Positions 43,658-55,319 of a DNA stretch of 64,000 nt are shown piece by piece; the stretch's first letter is position 1, and every line of letters starts with the position of its first letter. The stretch covers positions 352,036,425-352,100,424 of the forward strand of contig OV050030.1 in the NCBI GenBank assembly GCA_920105625.2, in the 5' to 3' direction. The position numbers and the translations under genes are program-made. This stretch comes from Clusia tigrina. Lineage: Eukaryota > Arthropoda > Insecta > Diptera > Clusiidae. The notes beneath the pieces were generated by a model. The model made no database searches. It was not told where the DNA came from and worked only from the letters and a program-made list of their open reading frames with translations.

Positions 43658-44300
43658 TTTATACCCTTTACCTTTAAAGAATATAAAAAGGGATTACTCA
43701 GTTTGTGCGGTTGAGCTATTTTTCAACTACTAGAAGGAGATGCCACCCCTTATGGACTTACATATATGATCAGAATCACATTCTGAACAATTTTAATTTT
43801 GTCCATCTATGGGCACTTTTTTCTACATTGGTCTAGATATCGTATTGAAACTTTGCAAAAGTATAGTATGGATAAAGATACAGAACAAGATTGCTATATG
43901 ATCCGATTTGGACAAAGGCCACCATATGAGGAAATTTGTTCACCTTCTTTACAATGACTATAACTTCGGTCCAATATAATAATGACGCAATTTGGTAGTT
44001 ATGTAGATGTGGGTCCTACTAAACACTCAAAATGTGGGCGGTGTATGTCAACTGCCACGCCCAATATTAATAAATATTCATACCTTAAGAGCTATTAGAT
44101 ATATATGAATGAAATTTTACAAGCAACATGTGAACATTATCAAGCTGTACAGTGAAAGGACATATGTATAAGGAAGGGATTTCGAGTCCAAAATTAAATT
44201 TAGCCTACCTATGCTCGTATTGATGCTATGGGAACAAAAATATACATGAGGTCCAAAATAGTGTGTGGCAAAATATAGGGATCATACTACTACCAAAGAA
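43658..44300 (+). repeat. Dispersed non-coding repeat, with GTGGGCGG / CCACGCCC motif
   Basis: The first 280 bp match the reverse complement of 37,600-37,880. Further on a TGTGGGCGGTGTATG...ACTGCCACGCCC pair (about 44,033-44,068) resembles the GGCGGG...GCCACGCCCAC stretches at 54,350 and 54,695. Copy B keeps only the first few bases (TATACCCTTTACCTTTAAAA at 61,836), so this segment was gained in A or lost from B. Confidence 0.7.
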
Positions 44301-44997
44301 CAAATAGAATAGACAGTTAATATGAATGTAGTTGTGCGAGTTCTGCTAGTGTGAGAATGATTTAAAATTTACGTATGTAGTGGTAAAAATACAGTGCACC
44401 CCCTTTAACTCTAACTATCGTAATTCCTCAATTCACGTAACTTCTCAATATAACTGAAAACATACAATTTTTGTTCATTGTCAATGAACCCTCAAGGTCC
44501 ACAAGTCGAAATATTGCAGTTGCGATTACGTAAAAAAATTAATTCGATAAACGAAATAATTATTTTCGGCATTATGAAAGAAAGAAAGACTACACTGTTT
44601 AATTCAAAGTATAAAGCAGTTAGCTTAATTCATTTAGCTGCATTTTTGACCTATTTTAAAGATTTTTCTGAGATGATTGAAACTGTTCTTATTTGTGAAA
44701 ATACTGTAAAAAGGTTTAATTCTCTATTGACCGGCAATTTCTTAATCTTCCCCTCCCTCTGCTCCGAATTCTAATTCTTTAGTGTCCCTTTGCTCCTTAT
44801 TTCGTCGAGTCAACTTCCCATACTTCATCACACACATCAGAGATGCTTGGTACTTTATAAGTTTTCAAAGCTTTTAATAATTTACTTTTTCTTTTATATC
44901 GTGAAGAACTAATTACACAAATCTAAGAACCCAGCAATGCTCACAAATTAAGTTTAAGTTTTAGCAATGAGAAATTTAAAAATTATTGCACACTATT
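44301..44997. other. No gene recognised
   Basis: Contains a 98-codon frame (44,478-44,774) with no recognisable family and no counterpart in copy B. The last 60 bp match copy B again (GAAATTTAAAAATTATTGCA region). Confidence 0.5.
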
Positions 44998-45189
44998 TCT
45001 TTTTTTTTTAATTCAACATGGATTTTTTTTGCATCTTTTCAATCGAAACCAACAATAATTTTACAAAGCTTGCAACTAATAAATAAATTGATTCTCCGCG
45101 CCAGTGCTTAGAGCAATTTTAGTTCAAGTATTATGTAAATTATGTATAAAAAATAAAAATAAAAATATAAATATAAAGAAACTCTATTT

Positions 45190-47842
45190 TTAAAAAAGTG
45201 GCCTTTTAAGACGAGATGTTTTCATCCTGCGAAGCAGATTCCTTGCTAGTTCGTTAGGATGACACTGGAGTTTGGATTGGCATTTTGTTTTTAAAACTGC
45301 TAGTTCTTCTTCAACGGGTGCTATATTAAGGTCGCTGTGAATATTTTCGTTTCTGACGAACCATGGAGCGCCACTGATCGTTCTCAGAATTTTCGATTGA
45401 GCCCTTTGAATTATTTGCAAGTTTGATGCACTAGTAGTGCCCCATATCTGAATACCATAAGTCCAAATCGGTTTAATTACAGCCTTGTATTTAAGGACTT
45501 TATACTCCAATCGCAGTTTTGATTTTCGGGTGGTAAGCCACTACAAGGAACTTGCCTTGAGTTTCATTTGCATTTTCTTGGCTTCTATATGTTTTTTCCA
45601 GGTGAGCCGTCGGTCAAAATGCACTCCTAGGTATTTAACCTCTGTTGCTTGCGGGATTACAATGCCATTTAAGGAGACTGCCGGACAAGAACTGGGCTTA
45701 AGAGTAAATGTTACATGAACACTTTTTTGCTCATTTACTTTGATGCGCCAATCTGCTAGCCAACTTTCTATTTTTTTAAGGTGTTCCTCTAAATCCCGGG
45801 AGGCTATCCGTGGATTTAGGTGAGAGCTGAGGATAGCTGTGTCGTCCGCGAAAGTCGGGGTAACGAGGTTTTTATCCGTTGGCCGATCGAAAGTGTATAG
45901 AGTGTAAAGCATAGGTACAAGCACACTACCTTGTGGTACTCTAGCCATAATTTCAAAGTCTGGCGTTACAAATTCTTTATATTTAACCCTAAATTTGCGA
46001 TTTGTTAAATATGACTCCAGAATCTTATGCGAACTCTTTGGCAAAAGTTTTTTAATTTTATATATGAGTCCTTCGTGCCAGACTTGGTCAAAGGCTTGTG
46101 CGACGTCTAGAAATATTCCGGAGCAGTACTTCCTTTCTTCAAATGCTCGCCTTGTTTCAGAGGCAATACGGTGCACCTGCTCAATAGTTCCATGATGTTT
46201 GCGGAAACCAAATTGGTGGTGAGGAATGATTAAATTGAGCTTTGGTGCTAGTTTTTCCAGCAATAAGCGTTCGAGCATTTTAGAGAGCGTTGGCAGGAGA
46301 CTTATGGGCCGATAAGAAGATACCTGAATAGGGTCTTTTCCGGGTTTTGGAATCATTATTATTTCCGATGTTTTCCATGTTGTAGGGAAGTAGCCCAGGC
46401 GGTGTATTGCTTTAAAAATATGTGTGAGATGTATCAGAGCTATTTGCGGCAATTCACTTACCATTTTATTGGTAATTAAGTCACAGCCAGGTGCCTTTTT
46501 TGGGTTTAGACTCGTTGTACATAGGCGTATAACTTCCTTTGGTTTGAAATGAATTGGTACTGCTGACTTCGTAATTGAAAAGTTCTGTATGCTAGTGTTG
46601 TTGCAGGTCGGCGGGTTAGGTTGAAATACTGACCTCAGATGGGCTGCAAAGAAGTTGCCTTTTTCTTCTTCTGTTTTTGCCCAAGTTCCATCGCTTTGTC
46701 TTAGAGGCGATTCACTATCCTTTGGTGTTTTAACCATTCTTGTCGCTCTCCAGAGTGAGTAATTGGTGACTTTGAGAGGAGCCAAATCTTGAAGGTACTT
46801 ATTAAGGTTTTCTTCCTTTTCCTCCCGTAGAGTGTTTTTCAGCTGATTTTGTAATGACTTTAATTTTACTCTTAGTGCTGGAGATCTGTATTTTTGCCAT
46901 TCACGCCTTAATCTCCTCTTTTCTCTAACGAGGCATTCCACATAGTGTGATGTAGTGTGTCTCGCGTTAGTTTTAGTTGAGTTTTGTGCGGGCGTGGCAC
47001 TAATAGCAGCTGCTTTTATTATTGAACCAAGAGCCTGCGTCGCTGATTCAATGTCCTCTCCACTCTTAAGTTTTGTTTTAATGCACACGTGGGTACTAAT
47101 ATATTTGCGATATTTGAGCCAGTTTGTGTTCTTGGAGGTCAGTTTTATTGTTTTTTCAATGAACTCTGGTCTTTTTTTTAAATATATTATCACCGGTGAG
47201 TGATCGGATGATAAGTCGAAACAGGGCTCGGTTTCCAAGAAACACCTTTCAATATTTTTAGTTATGCCAAAGTCAATAAGATCGGGAATTTTTCTTTGAT
47301 CAGTTGGCCAGTATGTAGGTTTTCCAGATGATACAAATTCTAGACCATTCCGAGAGTCTATCAGCGCATTAAACAATTGCTTCCCTTTAGAGTTGATTAA
47401 CCGTGAGCCCCAGTAGGTATGTTTAGAATTGAAGTCTCCGGCAGAGAGAAATTTGTTACCGAGCGATTTAAAGAAAGAAATAAAATCGGTTGTGGAAATA
47501 GGAAACCTAGGAGGACAATAGACTGATGAAATTACTATTGGCTCACCCCAACACTGTAAAGAGATGGAAGTAGAATGGATGTTTTTTTTTTGCATAGAAT
47601 TCCAGAAAGTAATGCTTTAATCGAGACTTAATTAGAATTCCCGTACCACCATAACCTTTTCCTTGTGGGTGGTTTGTTGAGTAAAAATTATAGCCTGCTA
47701 GTTTAAAGTTATATTTTACAGTTAAATGTGTTTCTGAGATAAGCATGATGTCTATGCTGTTACTATCTAGAAAATTTTTTAATTCAATTTTGTGTTGGTT
47801 AATACCGTTAGCATTCCAGTGACATATTTTTAGAACATTCAT
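45190..47842 (-). pseudogene. Jockey-like ORF2, copy 2
   Basis: Three frames: 47,842-47,543 (endonuclease start), 47,595-45,541 (endonuclease remainder plus RT) and 45,510-45,190 (C-terminus, with WTYGIQIWGTTSASN). It carries the same A10 frame break as copy 1 and the same TAG after KASSL at 45,541. RT boxes are SGIFLDVAQAFDQVWHEG, ARVPQGSVLVPMLYTLYT and FADDTAIL. Its own differences include Arg for Gly before VPQGS. Together the frames cover the full ORF2. Confidence 0.9.
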
Positions 47843-48206
47843 TTTTGTGAAAGAGTTTTCATAAGTAAGTTTTGGTTATGTACAAGCTCTTGAATCATAG
47901 ATTGCATCGAGGACATGAAGTTAGTAATACACTGAGAAAAGTTAAATATTAACGTTTCTAAATTTTGAGGTTGCATACGGTGACTCGGTTTATCAGAAAC
48001 GCCAGTTTTCAGTACATTCGCGTAGCTAGTGGATGAAGAGGTGTTTTCGGTGGTGCTTCCAATATGGTTTGTGTTGGTAGGTATAGCACTATATTTTTGG
48101 GTGCGAACTGGCTTAGCAGTTTAGTTCATACTGGTTTTTAGTTGTGTATATATCGGGCAGCCTCTGTAGTTAGCAGTATGATTCCCCCACAATTGCTGCA
48201 TTTTTT

Positions 48207-48971
48207 TTAATCCTTCTCACTTTTGTTCAGCTTGCGTTCCTTTGATAGATGGAAGTCGCCACACGCAACGCATATAGTACGTAGGTTGCAGTACGACTTC
48301 GAATGACCATACTCTTGACAGTTTGTGCATTGTATTGGGCCTTTTCGTTTGTGAGGCTCCTCGACTGTTATTCTACGATGCATTAAATATAGTAGGTTGT
48401 AAATGGGGTGGGTTTCATTTTGTTTTAATTTAATATTCCCTGGTTCTAGTTCTATTCTGAAGAGTGGTTGCGGAATTTTTTCCCTATTCCTTATATTAAA
48501 AATAGATTTTGCTGTGAATCCAGTCTCTTGGAGTGCATATTTTAGTTCTATAGCGTCTACATCAGGTGCTATACCTTTAATAACAACTGTCAACCCTTTA
48601 CTACTCTTTATCTGATAAGTGTAGTAATTTTTCTTTTCATTTTCAATGAAAAAGAAACAACTGCGCGATAGTTTTTTTTCCAAATAAATTTGAATTTTTG
48701 TTTCTTGTATTTTACCCTTCAACAGCGGGACCACATGAAAATTATTTTTACCAATAACGTTGGCAACAAAGTCTATTAATAATTTGGAACTGCGTTCCCG
48801 CAAGTAAATTGGTGATGGTTTGAATGCACTACTCTTAGTTGTTTCAGACTCTGCACTATCGCTTAATAGAGCAAAACGGTTGTTGTTTAGGGTATCTGTA
48901 TTATTTTTAACAAGTTTATTCTTTTCTGCCTTGGCAATCAGGCTGCGTTTTCGTTTTATTGTTATGTATCG
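48207..48971 (-). pseudogene. Jockey-like ORF1, C-terminal part, copy 2
   Basis: The frame 48,803-48,207 holds the PRE_C2HC-like domain and one good knuckle (CTNCQEYGHSKSYC). The second knuckle has the same Arg for Cys (LSKER) as copy 1. The same stop follows KSEKD and the same G-run shift lies before the third knuckle. Upstream coding to 48,971 is in another frame. Truncation removes the Q/S-rich N-terminus. Confidence 0.85.
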
Positions 48972-50043
48972 GTTATTATTACTTTAATTTTAAGAAATAT
49001 GTGCGAATTTAACTGTACTAATGGTTGAGTGAACGCCCCTTGAATTGAGTTTCTTCTTACATAAAGTTATATTTATCATACATAAAATATGTCTTATATA
49101 TACATATATAAAAAATGTATATATTATGCCTATTCAAATAGCCATTCTCATTGCCGATCGTCATGGCCAAAGCCGAAGTAAAGAAATTTGGATTTGTCTT
49201 CACGGCGGATTTAAGTGTTTAAAGGAAATGAAATAAATTAATATACACTCTGTAACGTAAACAATTCATTACGAAAATAAACAAAAGTAAAAGAAAACAG
49301 GAAAATAAGGAAATTTCCCGATTCTACAAAATTTTTTTACAAACAAAATTTTTAGCATTCGGATTCATCATCTATTTGTGTATGGTAAATTTTTAAGGAA
49401 CTCTTATGAGAACAATCCCATCGCTTATATCATTTAAACGACAATGTCTTTAACACACTGCTTATTGATGATTATATTTATATATACAGAACGAAAATAC
49501 ATATATTATTTTGCACTACTTTATTTTTCTTGTATATGCCATTTCTATTTCTATTGTTTCCATAATTGTAAATTATATGCTTAATTTTAAACATCTTTTT
49601 TGCTTGATATGAGGTGCTGTGTTCTGATATTTCTTTTAGAACCATTGTGTATATACGTAATAAAATGGAATTACTGAGAAGCGTTACTCTACACAATAAC
49701 AAGCCACATTTAATTAAGCTGGTTTATAGAACAATGCAACAATTGAATCATATCTCATAACAATAGTGTGTAAAATCTATTCAATTGACGTATAATTTTG
49801 TCATTAAAAAACTGAAATAAACCAAAAAAAAGTTAAATAAAGTTTCGAATTTGTAACAAAGGAAAACAATGCACTAAACGTTCATTAAAACCACAAAATA
49901 CAGCCCCTAAGCAATGCATAGCAATTTAAAGGAAGTAGATAAATAAATGCTTTATCAGGCAAATAAAACGTATGATCATAAAATCTTATGCTTTGCTTGT
50001 AGAAAATGAAAGAATTATATATTAAAGTATTTTATTTGTTGTA
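48972..50043. other. Non-coding part of copy A, matches 61,955-63,002
   Basis: Nearly identical to copy B over about 1 kb, including an ATATGTCTTATATATACATA stretch. The short frames do not resemble known proteins. The segment ends at the TA target of the mariner-like element. Confidence 0.8.
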
Positions 50044-51348
50044 AAGGGTGTCCCAACAAGAACGCAATTTTTAAATCTGGCAACATTCGAAGTGTCATTG
50101 TTTGACATTTGAACAATTGTTATTGTTTGCTAGTAGAATGTACAAGGTTAGTAAAAATGGAGCACTACACGAATGAACAACGCATTCTCATTGTGAAATT
50201 GTTTTACCAAAATGGTGAAAGTTTTGCGGCTACAGTTCGCAAATTGCGATCAATTTGGGGGCAGAATAATGCTCCAAAAGAGTCAACTGTAAAGAGATTA
50301 ATAGATAAAAATTTGCCGAAACTGGGTCTGTGAGTGATGTAAAGACAACAACGCGCCATCGACCAGGTCGATCGACCGAAAATTTCGCAGCTGTACGTAA
50401 TGATGTCGCTCAAACTCCATCTACCTCAATTCGACACCGAGCTCAGCAAATTGGTGTCTCCAAATCCACTATGCAGCGAATTTTGACGAAAGATTTGCAT
50501 CTTCATGCATACAAAGTTCAATTGACTCAGGAACTGAAGCCAGCTGACCATGGACAGCGAAGGGAGTTCGTTAATTGGGTATTGGAGAGACAACATGAAA
50601 ATGCTGATTTTGCCGCTAAAGTCATCTTCAGTGACGAGGCCCATTTCCATCTTGATGGCTTCGTCAATAGGCAGAATTGTCGCATTTGGGGTGAGGAAAA
50701 TCCTCGAGTGATTCACGAGAAGCAAATGCATCCTCAACGTGTCACTGTGTGGTGTGGTTTTTGGGCTGGAGGAATCATTGGACCTTTTTTTTATGAAAAT
50801 GAGGCAGGTCAAGCGCAAGCAATCAATGGTGTTCGGTATCGTGAAATGATAACCAGTTTTTTCTTGCCTCGAATTGAAGAAATGAATGTGGAGGGCATGT
50901 GGTTCCAACAAGACGGCGCCACATGTCATACAGCCAGAGAAACAATTCAATTGCTGCATCAGTCATTTCCCGGTCGTGTTATTTCGCGTTTTGGAGATCA
51001 GAATTGGCCGCCTAGATCGTGCGATTTAACACCATTAGATTTTTTTCTTTGGGGTTTTTTGAAGTCGATGGTTTACGCGAATAAGCCGACGACGACTCAA
51101 GCCTTAAAAGAGGAAATTGGACGCTGCATTAATGAAATCCCGCAGCATTTATGCAAAACGGTCATTGAAAATTTCATTAAAAGATCGCGTGCATGCCAGC
51201 AAAGCCGCGGCGGCCATCTGCACGATATATTATTCCATACATAACCTCATTCTGTCTACTTTACGATATAATAAAGTTTCATGATTTTTTTTTAAATATC
51301 TGTGTTTTATTTAAAATTTAAAAATTGCGCTCTTGTTGGGACACCCTT
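50044..51348 (+). mobile_element. Mariner-like (IS630-Tc1-mariner) transposon, 1,305 bp, with proven empty site
   Basis: Inverted repeats start AAGGGTGTCCCAACAAGA at 50,044 and mirror the end at 51,348 (TCTTGTTGGGACACCCTT), with one difference in about 27 bp. TA lies on both sides (50,042-50,043 and 51,349-51,350). Copy B reads TTGTTGTATAACAAAG at 62,995-63,010, the same site with a single TA and no insert. This proves the exact boundaries and that the insertion postdates the duplication. It encodes a nearly complete transposase. Confidence 0.97.
50157..51244 (+). pseudogene. Mariner-like transposase, one frameshift from intact
   Basis: The N-terminus (MEHYTNEQRILIVKLFYQNG) is a helix-turn-helix of the DUF4817 type. 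It shifts frame at an A-run near 50,305-50,310, and the second frame 50,330-51,244 (304 codons) continues SDVKTTTRHRPGRSTENF. The catalytic residues appear intact in that second frame: VIFSDEAHFH (D102), WFQQDGATCH (D195) and RSCDLTPLDFFLWG (D232), giving a DD36D-like spacing by my count. The end FIKRSRACQQSRGGHLHDIL is typical for this group. Total length of about 360 residues is normal. The enzyme cuts and pastes at TA. Only the one-base shift breaks it. Confidence 0.9.
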
Positions 51349-51640
51349 TATAACAAAGACAGCAAGCGAACAATATTTTCCAAAGAAAGCATGGAACATA
51401 TATGTATATATAAAAAATTGACGCGATTAAGACTAGGACATAGTTTGTAGGATAGAAGAAACATGCCATTATGCTAACTATGCAACATAAACACAATCTC
51501 AATCCAACATATTTTAGAAGAATACCATACCATCAAAAAATGGTCTCAATCTATGAATAATCTAAGTTAAAACACAACTTTAGGCCGAAGGCCAATAGTA
51601 GCTTAGTCTTAAGTATACTTTTCGAATTTACTTATTTAAT

Positions 51641-52010
51641 AAACTGTTAAAAATAACAATAATAGTTGATTTTTAGTTTAGATTAAGGGGTTAGCAAGAA
51701 ACTTGCAGTATAAATAATGTTAAACCACTCTTAATATTCATGTTGAAATCCACTTTAATGCAACAATGTGAAATTTTTTCCGTAAAGGTGAATTCGAAGA
51801 CGATAGTTAAATATTTCACTACGTTTCATATTCAATTTGGAATGGAAAAAATATTTTTTGAAAGAGCTTGGATATACAAGGAAAGTAATTTTTTAAAATA
51901 TTGATATATATTTTCTATTTTTCAATTAATATACATATTTCATTTTTCGATTTCAGACCAAAAATTTTGTGTATTCAACGTTTGTAAATTAATCTATTTA
52001 CAATTAATCT
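51641..52010. other. No gene recognised
   Basis: AT-rich. Copy A homology to copy B can be followed to about 51,620, where copy B reaches the end of the window. Confidence 0.6.
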
Positions 52011-52137
52011 AGCCAACATTAAAAAATATAAGACAAATAAAAGAATGTATACCGAAATTTAACGGAGTATGCCTTTCATACTCCGTTAAATTTCGGTACA
52101 CATTCTTTTATATGTCTTATCTTTTTTAATGTTGGCT
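52011..52137. repeat. Hairpin, 61-bp arms, 5-base loop
   Basis: 52,011-52,071 is the reverse complement of 52,077-52,137 with three mismatches by eye. The arms begin AGCCAACATTAAAAAATATA and meet at GTATG-CCTTT-CATAC. No coding. It could be a tiny foldback MITE or a source of hairpin RNA. Confidence 0.9.
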
Positions 52138-52799
52138 ATTATCTAAGCATTGTGTTGCATTTATGAAGCAACGTCTAGAGATTTCTTTTGCGATTGCAAT
52201 GTGTTTCGATTATTTTTGCTCTTAATAAAACCATTCTACTTTAATATACAGTTTTTTCAAAACCCCCCGCAATGCTAACTTATTTAAGTCACTTCCTTTA
52301 TCATAAGTATATGCATTGTGGAATACTGAATATATTGAACATGAGTGAATATATGTGAATAATTTTTATATTAAATAAAATTTTAATTGTTTGTTTTAAA
52401 TTTATTTTAATATTGTGATATATTTTATTTTTCATTCTTTTTCGTTGCATTTTGTTTTTATTTGTGTGTTATACATTTATTTTAATATTGTGATATATTT
52501 TATTTTTTCTTCTTTTTTGTAACATTTTATTATTATTATATAGTTTTAATCTTTAATTAAATTTCTATAATCGACTTATACAAATTGGTTTTTAGTATTT
52601 TTAATTTAATACTAATATATAAAATTTAATATATTGTAATAGGCTGACAAGGGAACCGAGCATCCAAATGAAAAATATACTCGGTAACGCACCGCTGCAT
52701 ACCGCCTGGGTGGTGTGGAAAGTGCAAAATTAATAATAAAATTATTTACTTTAAAAAAACTTTTTTATTTCAAATAGTTTTCTATACATGCTGAATATA
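52138..52799. other. AT-rich, with a local duplication at 52,400-52,510
   Basis: TTTATTTTAATATTGTGATATATTTTATTTTT occurs twice about 73 bp apart (near 52,407 and 52,480). A CGGTAACGCACCGCTGCATACCG patch at 52,682 is less AT-rich, with no gene identified. Confidence 0.6.
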
Positions 52800-53131
52800 T
52801 ATCAGGTTTTTTTCACACGTCATCTTGCATAACTGCCATTCAATAAGCCAGCAGTTTGAAAAGATTAAGAATAATTAAGCATTTAAGTATTTATTAAATA
52901 CACTTTTTTAATGAATTGGATTTAAATTTTTTGCATATTTTCACAGTCAAGAGTCCGCAATGCCTTGAAATAATATAATTGAGTGCAGCGATTCATGTGC
53001 GCGAGTATTTGCTTTGACACATCCACCATTTGTAACACTAGTAATAATTTTTTCGTCAATACGAAATAATATTTTCAATAAAATATTTTCTTGATTTCTT
53101 GACCAGCAAAAAATTGTAACAAAAACAGCTT
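52800..53131. repeat. Direct repeat, left copy (about 330 bp)
   Basis: Matches 53,770-54,085 closely from TTCACACGTCATCTTGCATA to ACAAAAACAGCT. A few small differences occur, such as AATTAAGCATTT present only here. It flanks a Gypsy protease fragment. TG...CA ends were not found. Confidence 0.9.
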
Positions 53132-53750
53132 TGTCGAGGAGGTCAGCGAACTCTTCTTTAGCAGCAGCGAGTCGTTTACCCACGAGTCTACGCGGGCGCT
53201 CAAAAACGGAAGGGCCCTCTGTGACGATGAAGTGTTGTACCGGCAAGTCTGGTACAGTGGCCATGATCCCTGCTGCTGAAGCGGTTCCAGGAAGCGCTGG
53301 ACGAGCTCTCTATACCGGTCGCCGTGTGGTCCCACAGGTGCATCAATTCGAGCCACTGTGGAGATGCCGTAGATTCGAGCCGAGTCCATGCGGCCCGTTG
53401 CCGCGATATTAGTAAGGGGGTCTACGATGCGTCGTCCCCTCAAGTCTACCAGGAGCCCATAGTATGCCAGAAAGTCCGCCCCGAGAATGGCGGCTTGCAC
53501 ATCGGCCACAGTGGACTCCCAAGTAAAATCCCGCCACGGGGCGAGGTTCAGCTTCAGCGTGAGCTGCCCGTATGTGGCTATCGGCGACGAGTTGGCGGCG
53601 TACAGCGTGAGGCTGTTTCGCTGTAGTTTGCGGGCGACCGTTCCCCTCGTCAGTAAGGAGTCCACTGAACCCGAGTCCACGAGAAAGCGAGTGGATGTCG
53701 TTCCACTTAATATATCCAACCAATTAATATATCCAACCAATTAATATATC
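53132..53750 (-). pseudogene. Gypsy aspartic protease fragment with RT linker
   Basis: Minus strand frame 53,740-53,075 has RFLVDSGSVDSLLTRGTV (active site D-S-G), TLYAANSSPIATYGQLTLKL, ADVQAAILGADFLAYYGLLV and RIVDPLTN, a near-complete protease of a mag/Kabuki-like Gypsy group. After a frameshift at about 53,280 a second frame carries QHFIVTEGPSVFERPRRL and AAAKEEFADLLD, the link to RT, then coding stops at the direct repeat. Gag and RT are absent. The GC-richer composition differs from the AT-rich neighbours, as expected for a recent insert. Confidence 0.85.
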
Positions 53751-53765
53751 CAACCAATATATCTC
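53715..53765. repeat. Triplicated AATATATCCAACCAATT junction repeat
   Basis: TTAATATATCCAACCAA is repeated three times in tandem between the protease fragment and the right-hand direct repeat, then a partial fourth copy. It is probably junctional duplication. Confidence 0.85.
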
Positions 53766-53769
53766 AAGT

Positions 53770-54085
53770 TTTCTTCACACGTCATCTTGCATAACTGCCA
53801 TTCAATAAGCCAGCAGTTTGAAAAGATTAAGAATTAAAGTATTTATTAAATACACTTTTTTAATGAATTGGATTTTACATTTTTTGCATATTTTCACAGT
53901 CAAGAGTCCGCATTGCCTTGAAATAATATAATTGAGTGCAGCGATTCATGTGCGCGAGTATTTGCTTTGACACATCCACCATTTGTAACACTAGTAATAA
54001 TTTTTTCGTCAATACGAAATAATATTTTCAATAAAATATTTTCTTGATTTCTTGACCAGCAAAAAATTTTAACAAAAACAGCTGT
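53770..54085. repeat. Direct repeat, right copy (about 320 bp)
   Basis: See 52,800-53,131. After the shared ACAAAAACAGCT this copy continues into GTTTTTTATTTTACTTTACA, whereas the left copy passes into the protease fragment. Confidence 0.9.
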
Positions 54086-54770
54086 TTTTTATTTTACTTT
54101 ACACAACCATGGCAACCCACATATGGTATACGTCCACAACAAAAACAAAAAATTCATATACACTATACGGATGACCAAACAAATGGTTGAAACGGTAAAT
54201 AAAAAAGGCGCGAATTTAATGTTTATTCTTATTGTTCTTTGCTACTACTGCCACAATTAACCAAAATTCATGACTAGGTTCTTATTGAAAAGTTATTAAC
54301 GAAATTTCACAGGAAGATTGCGGGTACTAATATTAAACACAAAACAAAAAAAGGCGGGTTACTTTTGGAGCCACGCCCACTATTGAAATTTTTTAAGTTA
54401 TGACCTATACAATATTTTTGGGCGAACACGTCGCCCCGCCCATATAATGAACTTTGGGGACCCCACTTTAAAAAAAGTAACCCTATCTTTTCTTCTAATG
54501 ATGATATGTAGTATAAGAAAATAAATTGGTAGCAGTATACGTTAGGTCCGTACTGGAATGGTTACCAGAATGCTGGGTAGATTATTACCGCTGCCACTCC
54601 CACAATTAACCAAAAATCATTACTTGGTTTCTATAGAAGATTCATCAACGAAATTTCACAGGAATGTTGCGGGTTCAACACCACCCAAAAATGGGCGGGC
54701 GGTTTTCACAGCCACGCCCACTATTGACATTGTTGAAAATTATAATCTTATATTTCTTTATTATAGTTAA
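54086..54770. repeat. Dispersed repeat, two diverged direct copies of about 370 bp
   Basis: Blocks ACCAAAATTCATGACTAGGTT, CGAAATTTCACAGGAAGATTGC and GGCGGG...GCCACGCCCACTATTGA occur at 54,260-54,395. They recur as ACCAAAAATCATTACTTGGTT, CGAAATTTCACAGGAATGTTGC and GGGCGGGCGG...GCCACGCCCACTATTGA at 54,608-54,727. The GCCACGCCC motif is also present at 44,061. No coding is conserved. Confidence 0.8.

Positions 54771-55319
<549 letters not shown>

Larger units (their letters stand above)
44998..48971 (-). mobile_element. Jockey-like LINE copy 2, 5'-truncated, inserted in copy A
   Basis: On the minus strand it ends with a T-run at 44,998-45,010 (poly(A) in sense) and is cut at 48,971, equivalent to about 17,851 of copy 1, so it lacks the 5' UTR and the first 170 codons of ORF1. 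Copy B at 61,945-61,960 shows the unoccupied site (CATTATTTCTTTAATTTTAA). Flanks ACTATTTCTTT and ATTATTACTTT suggest an imperfect target duplication of about 11 bp. A poly(A) tail, truncation and target duplication are the signs of target-primed reverse transcription. It keeps the 220 bp missing from copy 1. Confidence 0.9.
40750..51640. repeat. Segmental duplication, copy A
   Basis: Homology to copy B starts at ATATTTAATTTAAATTGCAA (about 40,757; 58,346 in B) and continues through the P-like remnant, the GT92-like block, 43.0-43.65 kb, 48.98-50.04 kb and 51.35-51.64 kb. Copy A holds extra segments absent from B: a dispersed repeat (about 43.69-44.94 kb), a Jockey-like LINE (44,998-48,971) and a mariner-like element (50,044-51,348). 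It lacks 239 bp of the GT92-like block. Confidence 0.9.

Noticed and set aside
44478..44774. 98-codon plus-strand frame as a new gene
   Set aside because: No recognisable family, AT-rich composition, absent from copy B, and close to a dispersed repeat.
50426..50959. 177-codon minus-strand frame
   Set aside because: It is the antisense of the mariner-like transposase with no family resemblance.
52800..54085. Complete small LTR retrotransposon
   Set aside because: The direct repeats lack TG...CA ends and no primer site or polypurine tract was found; kept only as a question.
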